Notes: generated from the sequence alone by a model not told the origin. 64,000 bases of DNA from Ariolimax columbianus (GCA_036924085.1 JAVGWX010000002.1:87997704-88061703); one strand, 5' to 3'; counted from the stretch's first letter, positions 1 to 10,705 are shown. Numbers and translations are program-made.

Positions 1-880
1 TTTTTGTTGTGTGTGATTTGGTTTCTGAGATACAAGAATGTGAAAATGAAAAACGGCAACGCCATTTAGATTTACCAATTTTGCGGGAACCTTCGGAATG
101 TGAAAATCGGCACAGAGCAACAATAGTGTTTCTTACAAGATTGTCATATCTGTTATTTATCCCTTACAAACGTATTTAATACTGCTAAATAAACAGATTA
201 AACAGATCTATCTCAGAAAAATATGTTGCAGCAACTTACTTTCATCACCCTCAATAATGGAATGATCCTTCAGTTGCCCAGAAAAAGAGAATACATCGTT
301 TCAAAATTCTCTTTCAAACTAAACCGGCCATCTTTCTTGTTTACATCTACAATGCCGGCATTGTCTAGTTTTATATTAAATTTCCCGGGTGTTTCAACTG
401 GTGTAAATGCACGACAATGCTCTAGAATAATTTTCTGATACCTGGCATATTTTCCTGCCGTTAATGGCGGAGCGACCATTGTTTTGGTGCTTAATAAATG
501 GCAGCACGTGTGTTAAAGGTTAAAAATCTGCTTGGATGAAATGTAGTTTTTCTGTTACCTGACCTATGCAATACCCATTCTACAATTTTATTTATGATTC
601 TCCATAGAAGTTTGTTTAAGTTGTTTAATTATTTGTACTTCTACCTTTATCTCACGTTTAATTGTTCTTAATCTCCATTGTTTCTCCTTTTGGAAATTTA
701 TATATTTAGTCTTGTCTACTCTCTACTTTGTGGTGCAGTACACAAGTTTGGGCCACAGGTGTTATGGATCTAGCGGTACTCAAGCTCTCGCCCTTTGGCC
801 TAGTGCCACATAAAGCTTGTGTAGACACAAGTGACCAGTGTGTTTGAAATCTCATATACATTTGTCATTAAATAATGTTT
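1..880. other. No supported gene
   Basis: AT-rich DNA in which I see no recognisable gene or repeat, apart from the weak open frame listed at 270-479. The stretch ends where RTE-2 homology begins. Confidence 0.5.
270..479 (-). other. Unrecognised 69-codon open frame, possible exon
   Basis: A minus-strand frame starting MVAPPLTAGKYARYQK and ending before a stop at 270. It looks more like ordinary protein (mixed, charged, non-repetitive) than the transposon debris around it, but I do not recognise the family. No splice sites, partner exons or promoter could be established. It could be chance; the opposite strand is also open at 223-438. Confidence 0.15.
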
Positions 881-884
881 CGAA

Positions 885-1375
885 ATAATATGCACGAAAA
901 TCAGATTAATGTGTACATTGGTCCTGTCAGTACTCCTCTATGCTTGTGAGACATGGACAGTTACAGCTGATTTTCAGCGAAGGATACAGACCTTGGAGAT
1001 AAGATGTTTCAAAAGACTTAAACATCACATACAAAGATCGAGTTACAAATGAGGAAATATGAGAAAATTACACCAGCAATAGGGCTGTTTGAAGATCTCT
1101 TGGCAACTGTCAAAGAAGGAAACTCGCTTAGTATGGTCACATATCGAGATCAAATTTTCTTGCAAATACGATCCTGCATGGAAAGGCGCAAGGCAGACGA
1201 TGAATAGGCTGTCCAAACAGAGGTGGGAGGACAACATAAAAGAATGGACCAATCTCTGACCAGAAGAGGCACAGGTAGCAGCCGCTGATAGAGAAGAGTA
1301 GCGTGGAGTTGTGAGGATGTCTTCATGTGTGCCCCAACAACTCACTGGTTACGGGGATGACCTGACCTGAATATG
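885..1375 (+). mobile_element. RTE-2 LINE fragment, 3' end (decayed)
   Basis: The plus strand carries the C-terminal part of an RTE-like reverse transcriptase: a YACETWTVTADFQRRIQ-like block near 940-990, a basic stretch, RWEDNIKEWTNL near 1225-1255, and a terminal block resembling ADREEWRGVVRMSS. These blocks are in shifted frames with stops, so the copy is dead. It ends in gatgacctgacctga near 1372. The catalytic region is absent, consistent with 5' truncation, which is usual for LINE copies. Relatives lie at 16005-16360, 39945-40322, 41265-41590 and 42125-42660. Confidence 0.75.
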
Positions 1376-1772
1376 TTTCATTGTTTATCATATTCTCAGA
1401 ATTTTTCAAACAAAAAATGAAAGGTAGATACTTTAAAGGATTTAAGAACATTTTCGCAACTGTTTTATTTTGTACTGTACTATTAAAGTTTACATGAAAA
1501 CTCTATATTTGAATCACTGTATTATTGCTTAAGCTTCTGTGTTTTCAATGTGTACAGCAGAGATTTGATTGGCTGATTGAATCACGATGACATCAGTTGG
1601 GTAGTGTGTAGTAACCACACAAAAATGGTGGCTATATTTTTCTGGCTTGTATTGCGAAACAGCTGTGATTTTTTAATGTATTATTTATTAAGAACGAACT
1701 ACAATTTAATTAGTGGATGGTAGAGCAAATTAAAGAAAGTAAAAACTCATTTGAATAAGTACATTAAATAAT
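1376..1772. other. No supported feature
   Basis: AT-rich sequence between the RTE-2 tail and the G run. I see no open frame with family resemblance. Confidence 0.5.
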
Positions 1773-1790
1773 GGGGGGGGGGGGGGGGGG
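1773..1790. repeat. Homopolymer run of 18 G
   Basis: Eighteen consecutive G residues, just upstream of the 39 bp array. Other long G/C runs in the window are at 14440-14454 (C15), 22560-22571 (G12) and 35759-35770 (G12). Confidence 0.95.
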
Positions 1791-1852
1791 TCGGCAATAT
1801 AGACAAAGAGATGGATGGGGAGAGAGGGGAAAGATTGTGTATGGGCAAGGGA

Positions 1853-2070
1853 TGTGTTAAACTTACAAGAGCACTTTAGGAGCTTATTAAAGGTGTTAAA
1901 CTTACAAGAGCACTTTAGGAGCTTATTAAATGTGTTAAACTTACAAGAGCACTTTAGGAGCTTATTAAATGTGTTAAAATTACAAGAGCACTCTGTGAGC
2001 TTTTTAAATGTGTTGTAATAGCGAGAGCACTCTAACAACACAGTCAGCATGTTATAATCACAAGAGCACT
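1853..2070. repeat. 39 bp minisatellite
   Basis: Unit begins tgtgttaaacttacaagagc and continues actttaggagcttattaaa. There are about four good copies, then degenerate copies to about 2070. The unit is 13 codons long, so frames stay open on both strands (repeated VLNLQEHFRSLLN on plus), which explains two small ORFs. I see no evidence of coding function. Confidence 0.9.
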
Positions 2071-2394
2071 ATCAGCAGCCCCAGTGCGACATGATGGAGA
2101 GAGGAGGAGAAAGGCAGATAGGGAGTGCTATGGGAATGTGAGGGTGTGGAATTTAAAAAAAAAAATTACGTTCATAATTATCTTTGGAAAAACTGGCTTC
2201 TGAAGCTAGTCTATCTTTAATACTAGTAATGCACCACATAATTTTTCTCAGGAGCTGTTTATTCAAAATGCATGACATTTCTACACAATATACATGGATA
2301 TGTCATGTTAAAGTAAAGTAATTCTTAGCATTACTGCCATAGGGGTGTGATTTGTTAGCTATCTCACATTTCAAAGGCTCGGCTATATGAGGGT
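2071..2394. other. No supported feature
   Basis: Purine-rich then AT-rich sequence between the 39 bp array and the tRNA-headed SINE. I see nothing in it that I can name. Confidence 0.5.
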
Positions 2395-2577
2395 GGTAGC
2401 CATCTCCTCTACCTCGCCACTTTTACTTCTCGGACTCAACCGGTATCCGTTTAATGCTGGGTCAAACCCTGGCGCCGTTGCGGTTTGAAGAAATATTTTT
2501 GCCTCAACTGGGGAATGAACTCAGGACCACTCAGATGCAAATCCACCTTGCTAACTACTGTGCTACGCGGCTACCAT
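2395..2577 (-). mobile_element. tRNA-derived SINE
   Basis: Read on the minus strand from 2577, the element starts GGTAGCCGCG. It has an exact polymerase III A box TAGCACAGTAG about ten bases in, and a degenerate B box GAGTTCATTCC about 40 bases later, the spacing expected of a tRNA promoter. About 110 bp of unrelated body follow. The 5' end lies directly against the 3' end of the mariner relic on the same strand. Its family differs from the tRNA-headed SINEs at 6950-7205, 45594 and 54750. Confidence 0.7.
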
Positions 2578-2579
2578 AT

Positions 2580-3345
2580 ATATCATATAAACATCTGTAT
2601 TTTCAGCATGATCCCCATCAACTTGTACAGCTTTATACCAGCACGAAACAAGTGCATGTGTTCCTAGCCCGTACCAGATTTTGTCTTGATCATGTAGCCA
2701 TTTCTTGGCTGCATGAATCACTTCTTCATCTTCAAACCTTGTCCCATGGAGTGCATCTTTGAGTGGAACAAAGAGATGAAAATTAGAGGGTGGCAAATCG
2801 GAACTATAGGGTGGATGGAGTAGTACTATCCAACCCAATTTGGTGATTGCTTCCCTTGTTGCCAGACTTGTATGAGGGCACGCATTGTCGTGATGGAGAA
2901 GCAATTCTGCTGGGTTCTTGTGCTGCGGAAACGTCGATTGGGTTTTTCAATGTCTTAATGTAAGCTTGCGAATTGATTGTCTCTCCTCTTGGCATCACAT
3001 CCACAAAAATCATACCTTCAATGTCCCAAAAGACAGTGATCATGGCCTTTCCAGCTGAGGGAGTTGTCTTTAATATTTTTCTTTTGTGGGTGATGCCACT
3101 CCATGGACTGTCTTTTTGTCTCAGGTTCAAAATTATGTGCGCAGGTTTCGTCACCTGTAACGATATTAGTCAAAAAGTTCTCTCCATCAGCATTGAAATG
3201 ATAAAATAATTCAGAAGAAATTGTTTTCTTTTGCAATCGGTGGTCATTTTTGAGACTTTGATGAACCCATCTTGCGCAAACCTTGGAAAATCCTAGAGTT
3301 TCTATAACTGCATTTGCATTACCAATGCTGATTGATAGCAATATT
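2580..3345 (-). pseudogene. mariner-family transposase relic
   Basis: Three overlapping minus-strand frames together cover most of a mariner transposase. Segments are GNANAVIETLGFSKVCARWV (3341 on), VTGDETCAHNFEPETKRQSM, TTPSAGKAMITVFWD with MPRGETINS, and LLHHDNACPHTSLATREAI ending in PPYSSDLPPSNFHLF. These carry the three acidic positions of the family's catalytic triad: D of GDE, D of HHDNA, D of SSDLPPS. Frameshifts near 3150 and 2900 separate the frames, so it cannot encode an active enzyme. The C-terminus near 2580 is unlike the family and probably decayed. I found no convincing terminal inverted repeats. Confidence 0.9.
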
Positions 3346-3364
3346 TGGACAAGCAGAACATATC

Positions 3365-4935
3365 TCAGAAAGCGAATAAAACAGCAAAAATAGACATCGA
3401 GGAAAAAAACTTGCTCAGAGGATCAAGACTGATAGTAATAGCTTCTTCTTTTATGTTAGAAATAAACAAAGAACAAAAGACAAAGTAGGCCCATAGACAG
3501 TACAAGGAAAAAAATAAGTGAGAATAGGGAGGCTGCTAATCTACTCATTCAGTACTTTGGCACAGTCTGCACAAAAGAGGACTGCTCTAAGATCCCAGAT
3601 ACAGCGGGATTAAGATCAATCTGTGTTACAGAGGAAATTGTTTTTTAAAAATTACAGGGGTTGAAAGTGGATAAATGTCCAGGTCAAGATGGTATTCATC
3701 CAAAATTGCTGTTTGAAATTAGAGACCAACTAGCAAAACCATTGGCTATATTATGTTCTCAATCACTTGCAAAAGGGATTGTTCTTCGGGATCAGAAAGA
3801 TGCAGAAGTGATTCCCTTATTCAAAAATGTCAAAAAATCAGATCCAGCGAATTATAGGCCGGTGAGTTTTAACTAGCATAGTCTGTAAATTATTAGAGTC
3901 AATAATCAAAGAAAACATTGTAATGCATTTAGACAAATTTAATTTAATTAGAAATAGTCAGCATGGGTTTACTAGAGGGAGATCATGCTTAACAAATCTT
4001 TGCAAAGGCCTTTGATAGAGTACCTCACAAAAGATTATTTCTAAAGTTAAAATCACATGGAGTAGGTGGGGAAACTTGTCCAATGGATTGAAAATTGGTT
4101 AACAGGAAGAAGGCAGAGGATGGGCATAAAGAAGGAGTACTCTGAGTGGTGTGAAGTGCCACAGGGCTCGGTTTTGGGACCAATTTTGTTCTTGATATAT
4201 ATAAATGATTTGGACATTAATATGGGATCCATGATTGCAAATTTGCTGATGACACAAAACTATGCAGTAGTGTCTCATCTAAAGCAGAAGTGGATATATT
4301 GAGATCGGATTTAGATAAAATTTGAGAATGGTCTGTAAGCTGGCAAATGGAGTTTAATGTAGATAAATGAACAGTCATCCACGTGGGTAGATCCAATATG
4401 GAACATAATTACAGAATGGGAGAGAACAATATTAGAAAGATAGATAAGGAAAGGGACCTAGGGGTTATAATAGATCATACAGGTAAGGTAAGTGAGCAAG
4501 TTAAGGTAGCAGTGAAAAAGGCAAATGCAATGTTATGTATGATAAAAAGAAATATTAAACATAGAAGCAAGGAAGTGATAGTCAAACTGTATAAAGCATT
4601 AGTTAGACCTAGATTGGAGTACTGTGTACAGGTGTGGAGTCCTTATCATAGATGGGATATAAACATGCTGGAAAGAATACAAAAAAGAGCGACAAAGCTG
4701 ATAGTGGAATTACAGTTATGAGGAAAGACTAGATTAGATATCAGGAAATATTTTTTTTAGTCAGAGAGGGGTGAAGGCTTGGAATGCATTGCCAGGGAAG
4801 GTAGTGGAGGCCGGGACAGTTAATGCATTCAAGAATACATTAGATGTCCATAGCTTTTAGAGCAAGGTGATGTAAATGAAATTGGTTGTATACAGACTCT
4901 GCAGGGTGTTCTAAACCAGTATAAAGACGTTAAGT
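3365..4935 (+). mobile_element. CR1-like LINE, long but broken
   Basis: Reverse transcriptase (RT) blocks occur in the normal CR1 order: a linker with VDKCPGQDGIHPKLL (3661), NYRPVSFN (3855), HGFTRGRSCLTN (3963), AKAFDRVPHKRLF (4005), WIENWLTGRRQRM (4085), PQGSVLGPILFLIYINDLD (4160), FADDTKLC (about 4240), ERDLGVIIDHTGKVSEQ (4447), and a maturation region with LEYCVQVWSPYHR (4612). About 60 bp just before AKAF are missing, which removes the YLDF-type motif A aspartate. Stops and frameshifts break the frame elsewhere. The 3' end is the standard CR1 end of this window: ggttgtatacagactctgca, then accagtataaagacgttaag at about 4935. The upstream endonuclease is absent. Confidence 0.9.
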
Positions 4936-5430
4936 TAAACTGTAAGGCCAGTTGTTGAGTAGTGATGCGCCTTCAGCGCATTTTAACATTTCTCGTTTGT
5001 GGCTGTGACAGAACGTCAACGCACGATCGATCAAGCAGCTACGTATCTACACTTCCTGATTCATTGATTCTCCGAACCCAGCGACTAACTACTCCAGTCA
5101 GCTACAAAACTTCCGTACACATTACATAAACGCTTGTGAATGTTCACAATCGTTTTCTTCTCTGCAACAAGAAATCCTATCACAATTCGGTGCTTATAAC
5201 ACAAGTTGCTAACTTCTCCATTTCAACGGTTTAGTGCAGTCGTATTATTTGGCCGATTGCTGTGCAATTCGGTACACACAATCGACACGTGCCATATTTG
5301 AAGTGTTCAAAATGTCATGCTTCTATTTTCATTATTAGCTGAGAAAAACGATGAGGTGCATTACTTTCATAGCTATGGCTTGACTATCATCTTTCTTGCA
5401 TTTCCAACTCTAATAGCAGTACATGGATAC
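4936..5430. other. No supported feature
   Basis: Sequence between the CR1 3' end and the LINE-H remnant. I see no family resemblance or notable repeat. Confidence 0.5.
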
Positions 5431-6000
5431 TACTTTTAATGGCCTCCTTGCAGGAAGCATGTGCCAGAGCATTGATGTGCTTTTGTAGTTTTCTGTATCA
5501 CTCAGTCCATTAGTCCTATGGATACCAGCCCACTGTGACATTCCAGGCAACAAGGAGGCGGATAGACTCGCCAGAGAGGGAGGAATGCTGCAGCAGAGTG
5601 ATACAGAAATCACATTCAATCAGACTAAAGCATTCATCAGGGCAACGTACAGTGCAAAATGGAAAAAAGACCATCCTGGCCACATAGAAAACGATGTTTA
5701 CCATCAACTCTCCAGGCGAGACCAGGTGATAATTCTTCGGCTACGCACAGGTCACTACAGACTTAGATGTCATCTGTACAACAAGTTCAAGATTGGCACT
5801 ACAGACCTTTGTGCCTGCGGCACAGCCCCCATGAAGGCAGAACATATTTTGCAGTCCTGTCCCACTGTATACCGACAAAAGAAGTAGCATTTGGCAACAT
5901 CCAGTGTCCTTCTATGAGAAGCTGTACAGAGCCTTGAGTCAACTGCTGCCTTCGTTAGAGTCATTGAAGATGAGGTCTGAAGACGGGCGAGGAAGATTTC
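5430..6000 (+). mobile_element. LINE-H 3' fragment (RNase H end and zinc knuckle)
   Basis: From about 5516 the plus strand reads WIPAHCDIPGNKEADRLARE, the last RNase H catalytic segment (AD). A long tail in frame 5585-5887 follows, with RRDQVIILRLRTGHYRLRCHL, then the cysteine/histidine knuckle CACG...AEHILQSCP. YEKLYRAL follows after a frame break. The 3' end near 5990 has a decayed GAA-like tail (gaggaagatttcag). Same family as 12664-16005. The upstream RNase H and RT portions are missing. Confidence 0.85.
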
Positions 6001-6012
6001 AGATGATGAGGT

Positions 6013-6330
6013 TTGCCAGTCCCATGCATAACCCTCTATTAATTACCTTTCACTACATTGTTAATTGGATGAAATAGTTATAGCTTTTGTTCACCAATAA
6101 TAGGTCTAGTAGCAATGGTTGGGTGGGTCTGAGGTTTGTTTTTGAATCTTGTTAGTTTGCATTGTTACTGTGTTTGACAGTCCTATGCACAACCCTCTAT
6201 TATTCGCCCTTCATTACATTATTAACAGGTTGATATATTTCATCTTTGTTGATCAATAATGGGTTTAGTAGCTATGTTGGATGGTATTTGTTTCTGAAGC
6301 ATTTCAATTTATTTGCCAGCCCCATTCACA
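6013..6330. repeat. Imperfect direct duplication, about 165 bp
   Basis: The segment starting cagtcccatgcataaccctc (6018) recurs, diverged, from cagtcctatgcacaaccctc (6178), with a further partial start near 6315 (ccagccccattcacaaccc). A related start occurs at 61865. Origin unknown. Confidence 0.6.
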
Positions 6331-6770
6331 ACCCTTCCCTAGTCATCTTGTACAACATGCATAGTAGTGTGCAATGGTCATATTCCTCCCACTCTGGGGT
6401 CCATGTGGGTCAGGTCAGGGGCCTCTGTGCCAAATAATTTTTACATAAGATTGTCAACCACATGCACAATCATCTTCAGTCACTTTTTTCTTTTTAGAAA
6501 TGATTTGTTTTTCTTTTTTAAATAAAGAATTCATAATGTTTTTAGCAAGTAAATTGCTTGTGTTTCAGTGTTTTGCCCTCTCGGCACATCCATTTACTTA
6601 CAAGCTGGCGTGTTTCCCTTTCTTACCATGTGGCTGCTGGCCAATGATTAGCAGACTGATTAAGATTCATTAAAGTGTACAGCATTATCATCCATTGGCA
6701 TTGATAAGATTATTTTGCTTTGATGTGCGCTCGGTTATTTGGCAAATTGCCTGTGGTCTCCTGGTGTGAA
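6331..6770. other. No supported feature
   Basis: I see nothing recognisable here beyond ordinary AT-rich sequence. Confidence 0.5.
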
Positions 6771-6774
6771 TTAA

Positions 6775-6850
6775 CTTAATGTATTTATACTGGTTTAGAA
6801 GACTATACAGATTCTGTATACAACTAGTTTCTTGGAGGGTGGTTTTTACA
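6775..6850 (-). mobile_element. CR1 3' tip, heavily truncated
   Basis: The plus strand reads ttaacttaatgtatttatac then tggtttagaag and gattctgtatacaacta, the reverse complement of the last 70-80 bp shared by all CR1 copies in this window. It is an extreme 5' truncation. Confidence 0.8.
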
Positions 6851-6949
6851 GATGTGCGAGTCTATCGTAATAGACTAAAACACTAGACCTAAGTAGACCC
6901 GCAGCCAGTAAGACACCATATATAGCTGCTTTTAACAAACCACCTAGGG

Positions 6950-7205
6950 AAAGGTATAAATAACTTGGGTAGATTTTTGAGTTGAAATTTTGTCAGGGCA
7001 GTGGTTGTTAAGCCTACTCTTTTCAATTTCCAACTGCCACGGAATTTTTAACGTGCTCAACAATGAACGCTGGAGTCCGATCTCACTACTCAGAGATCAG
7101 GTGAATTTTTACCAGAAGATCCACGTGAAAAAAATCGTGATTCGAACGCGCGACCTTCTGCACCCAAGGCATGCGACTGTAGAGCAAAAGAGGACCCAAG
7201 CCACC
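6950..7205 (-). mobile_element. SINE-T, tRNA-headed SINE (copy 1)
   Basis: On the minus strand from about 7205, a tRNA-like head ends with the B box GCGTTCGAATCAC near 7140. A body follows (cacgtggatcttctggtaaa) ending ttatttatacctttccc. The copy at 38195-38470 matches over head and body, which defines the family. The A box is poor. Just beyond its 3' end (6870-6945) is a short stretch resembling Repeat D. Confidence 0.7.
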
Positions 7206-7214
7206 TGATGACCT

Positions 7215-7640
7215 GTCCAAACCTTTTGTATATATGCAATATATGGTCCCGAGTGGTCAGTCGGGATCTTTGTGTATGACAAGGACAAGAATAGCAGCAC
7301 TGCCTCACAGAGAGCATGTCGTAAGAGGCGACTAACTGTGTGACATGGCATAACACCGGCCATGGTTAGGTGGTTTGTTTGGAGCAGCATAGATAGCGCC
7401 TAACAGGCTGGGGGTCTAATTTGCTCTAGTGTTTGAGTCTATTGAGACGGATTCGCACATCAGTTAACCACACTCCGCAAGCGCTTGTCCCAAACCAGCG
7501 GAGTAATAGGAGTATTAAGCTGCTCGAACCTAGTCTGCTAAGCAGGAAACTTTTCTCCCAGCTACATCCAGTTCATACCAGAGCTCGAACCTGCAAAGGG
7601 GCATCTGCACCTGTAGAAGTACAGGTTGACTAAGAACTAA
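7215..7640 (-). repeat. Repeat D, uninterrupted copy
   Basis: Dispersed repeat of at least 420 bp. Its reverse complement aligns in order with 20876-21071 plus 22164-22330, and partly with 58820-58970. Marker blocks include cgacatgctctctgtgag, ggccggtgttatgcca, and cagctacatccagttcatac. This copy lacks the piggyBac-like insert found in the 21 kb copy, so it serves as the empty site. Not classified; I see no coding content. Confidence 0.75.
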
Positions 7641-8693
7641 GGATGACCATGTTGAGAGGGAATGGCAGGGCAATCCACGTGGCTGAATATTGTAAATTTA
7701 ATGTATGACGTAGTGCCCAGGACACAGAAACGTCTGTTCAAGTGTCACCTCCGCATCAAATGTTGGCTGCAATGGATCTGTCTTGCCGTAATGGTGCAAC
7801 CTGATAGGCTTTTTCCAGTCTATCTTCTGATGTTATCCAGCCATTTAAAACATTGTCTGCCTCTTGAACGACTGCCTTCTACTCTACCGTCCAGTATGGT
7901 CTTCAACAAGGAGGTATGTCTTGTTATATGACCAAAATAATCTAACTGTCTAACCCTGATTTCAGTCATTAATTTTCTTTTCCCCCCCAAATTCTTCAAT
8001 AACTACACATTTATTTTCTTCTCTTTCCAAGAAATGCAACGCAATCTTCTATATACCAACATTTTGAAGGCTTCAATACTCTTTTTCAACAGTGTCCAGA
8101 TTTCTGTGCCATAAAGTAGTGCCTCGTGCCTCATAAGTCTGGTATTTACCAAATGATCTCCTTACCTCATCTTCTCTCAATCCCAGAAAATAAAAAGCCA
8201 CCTGACAATTCTCATTTTCAATTTATGATTGATTTGTTTGGATGTCAGTTTGTGTCGCATGCTGCTGAATACCATCTTGACCATACTTATTCTTTGTCTG
8301 ATTTCTTTGTCACATTTGCTTCTTCTGTTATTATATGACCTAGATATGAGAAACTCTGTATTGGTTCAAGTAGTTGATCTTTTATTTTTATCTGCATACA
8401 TGGTTTCTTGTCACTTTTCCCAATTATAATAGTCTTTGTTTTCTTTATGTTTATGTCCAATCCAAACTCTTGACTTATTTGGTATATTGTTGTCACAAGC
8501 TCCTATAATTCTTGCTCACTTTTTGCCATCAAAACTGTATGATCTGCATATCTAAGGTTATTCATTGCCACTCCTCCAATGACATGCTCTGGCATCCCTT
8601 CTTTCTGTTTGAATATTTGTTTTGTGTAGATATTACAAAGACTAGGGAATAATACTCATCCCTGTCTCACTCCTTTTTTCACATATATACTTA

Positions 8694-9366
8694 ACTTAAC
8701 ATTGTTATACTGGTTTAGGAGAGTCTTTAAACAACCAGATTCATTTACATTTTTCTTGCTCTAAAAGCTATGTGCATCCAATCTATTCTTAAATGTATTA
8801 ATTGTCCCTGCCTCCACTACTTTCTGTGGCAATGCATTCCAAGCATTCATCACTCTCTGACTAATCAATTATTTCCTAATATCTAATCTGGACCTTTTCG
8901 TTAGTTAATTTGTAGCTATGCCCCCTTGTTCTTGTAGGTGTTTGTATTTTGAAACACTTGATATAGTCTAATTTATCCTTTCATTTGATTATCTTATAAA
9001 CCTGTATGAAGTCACCTTCTCTTTGATTATCTTATAAACCTGTATGAAGTCACCTTCTCTTTGATTATCTTATAAATCTGTATGAAGTCACCTTCTCTTT
9101 GATTATCTTAAAAACCTGTATGAAGTCACCTTCTCTTTGATTATCTTATAAATCTGTATGAAGTCACCTTCTCTTTGATTATCTTATAAACCTGTATGAA
9201 GTCACCTTCTCTTTGATTATCTTATAAACCTGTATGAAATCACCTTCTCTTTGATTATCTTATAAACCTGTATGAAATCACCTTCTCTTTGATTATCTTA
9301 TAAACCTGTATGAAGTCACCTTCTCTTTTATAGACACTGACCGGTTTTTCTGAGTCTTTCCTCATA
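8694..9366 (-). mobile_element. CR1 insertion within RTE-1
   Basis: The plus-strand left edge reads cttaacttaacattgttata, the reverse complement of the CR1 3' end. Next come the reversed codons of the CR1 C-terminus (RVVNAWNALPQ-like near 8830) and then the 38 bp array. The right edge is near 9366. The flanks actta (8689-8693) and actta (9367-9371) form a short TSD, and the sister RTE-1 at 49840-49860 reads tctatacttggagagc uninterrupted. Short or absent TSDs are usual for CR1. Confidence 0.85.
8985..9326. repeat. 38 bp minisatellite, nine copies, inside CR1
   Basis: Exactly nine copies of a 38 bp unit starting ttgattatcttataaacctg, a few with one or two substitutions. On the minus strand the unit encodes REGDFIQVYKIIK, the conserved RGDLIQVYKI segment of the CR1 C-terminal region. 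38 is not a multiple of 3, so reading frame is lost. The array is therefore a local amplification of dead transposon DNA. Confidence 0.95.
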
Positions 9367-9824
9367 ACTTAGAGAGCTTAACTTTCCTGATTTTACTGAA
9401 GCAGTTTGTTCCCAGTACAAATTACTGAGCAGTCTTTACCATCTAGATCTATTTATTGGAGACATTTAACTAATTTTCCATGTTGGACTCTGTCAAACGC
9501 CTTCTGGTAGTCTATGAAGCAAATATAAATGTCATTATGCATTTCTATATATGTCTCTGTCAGAATTATCAAATAGAAAATTGCTTCCCTTATTCCATTA
9601 ATTGAACTTACGAAAACCCAATTGTTCAAAAAGTAAGTATCCATATCCAAACATCTCCTAAAAAGAATTACAAAATAAAAGTATCAAAGAAATGAAGTTA
9701 AGAGATGAGTGATTTAATTATAACCATCGCGAATAACAACAATTTATTACCTTATTTATCGAGAATGTAAGAGAACAACGATTGACAATCAATATTTACC
9801 ATACAACACAAGGATCACATGGAA

Positions 9825-10330
9825 CCTGATATATTGATTCCAGAAATACAGGAAACTATTTTTAAAAAAACAACGCTATAAATAAGTCGTCAGGTAAAGA
9901 CGACATCAGAATGAACGTAATCCAAAGTATTTACGATAGCGTTTTCTTGTTGTTTCGAATGCCCGTAATGAGTAGACTAGGCTTATCCTTCTGTGTGTCC
10001 TGAAAAGGACGTTAAGTGGTGGGTTGCAGCAGCTTTCCTCACATCCCGAGAGTGCTGATGGAGGTTGACCGGGGTTCTCTAGGCGGTTGGGCTATGCTTG
10101 GCTATATATGTGTGTCGCTCACTACTATGGAGATCACATCGATCCCTCACCTCGTTAGCCAGGCTGCCATGAAAACAGCCCGTTTCCAGAGAGGGCTACA
10201 AGGAAGTAAGGTGAGGGTCTTGGCCAGTATAATTTTGTCTGACCAAACGTTAGTCTTTCCTACCTACGATAGCGTAGAAGGACTATTGGCAACAAGCTAC
10301 AATAATACCAATCTGAAAGATTAAAGGCAA
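9825..10330 (+). mobile_element. Small reverse transcriptase fragment interrupted by SINE-B
   Basis: Plus-strand 9825-9942 reads ILIPEIQETI, then SSGKDDIRMNVIQSIYDSV, resembling the N-terminal RT block (K-x-PG-x-DGI) of LINEs. The frame resumes after the SINE as YDSVEGLLATSYNNTNLKD and stops near 10324. Family assignment is weak. Confidence 0.4.
9943..10264 (-). mobile_element. SINE-B copy with 11 bp target-site duplication
   Basis: The direct repeat tacgatagcgt occurs at 9932-9942 and 10265-10275, exactly bounding the element. Sense is minus: the decayed AAC-type tail (aaacaacaag reversed) is at the left edge. The body is the family core with cctgaaaaggacgttaag and tcacatcccgag on the plus strand. 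The open frame of 102 aa through it is incidental. Confidence 0.88.
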
Positions 10331-10397
10331 TAAAATAAACGGTGACATATCCTTACTAAACAAGAAATTTGTCGAAATTTACAGAAGGATTGGCTAC

Positions 10398-10705
10398 TAA
10401 TCTCTGCTGAAAAGGGCTTTGTAAGTAGCAAGATGTTTGGAGAACTGAATTCGATGTGTCGTATTTCACTGCTTGACTTATATTTCCACTTTTTGGTTCA
10501 ACACATCCGACTTAGCGGGCATTTATGGGTACCAAGTTAGCCTTCCATCTTCGATCCCTTTTCTTTACTCAGTCTCCCCTGTTGCAGCCTGTTATCCAGG
10601 ATCAACACGGAGAGGCGAAGAAATGTATTGACAGCTCTGTTTCGCTGGCGATAGCAGTCAGTTTTGGGTAGCTGACCACTGAAGCTGACGCACTGTTCAG
10701 CATCT
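10398..10705 (-). mobile_element. SINE-A copy
   Basis: Reverse complement of the SINE-A consensus: ctgaaaagggctttgtaagt, then tccacttttt...gttcaacacatccgactt, ttgcagcctgttatccagg, and a right edge gcactgttcagcatcttg that matches the family 5' end gggatcaagatgc...gcag. Diverged; no TSD recognised. Confidence 0.75.

Larger units (their letters stand above)
7790..9660 (-). mobile_element. RTE-1 LINE, split by a CR1 insertion
   Basis: Minus strand, in order: fingers/palm with YICFIDYQKAFDRVQHGKL (9540-9470), palm up to about 9372, then after the CR1 insert a degenerate GCVLSPSLCNIY-like region (8660), DDTVLV-like motif C region (about 8540-8520, decayed), LVTTIYQISQEFGLDINIKK (about 8500-8440), FSYLGHIITEE (about 8350), and decayed C-terminal blocks to about 7790. 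The frame is broken throughout. A sister copy at 47440-49998 shows the same order without this CR1. The endonuclease is missing. Confidence 0.85.

Noticed and set aside
8985..9326. CRISPR-like direct repeat array
   Set aside because: Units are contiguous with no variable spacers and encode CR1 protein; the genome is eukaryotic.
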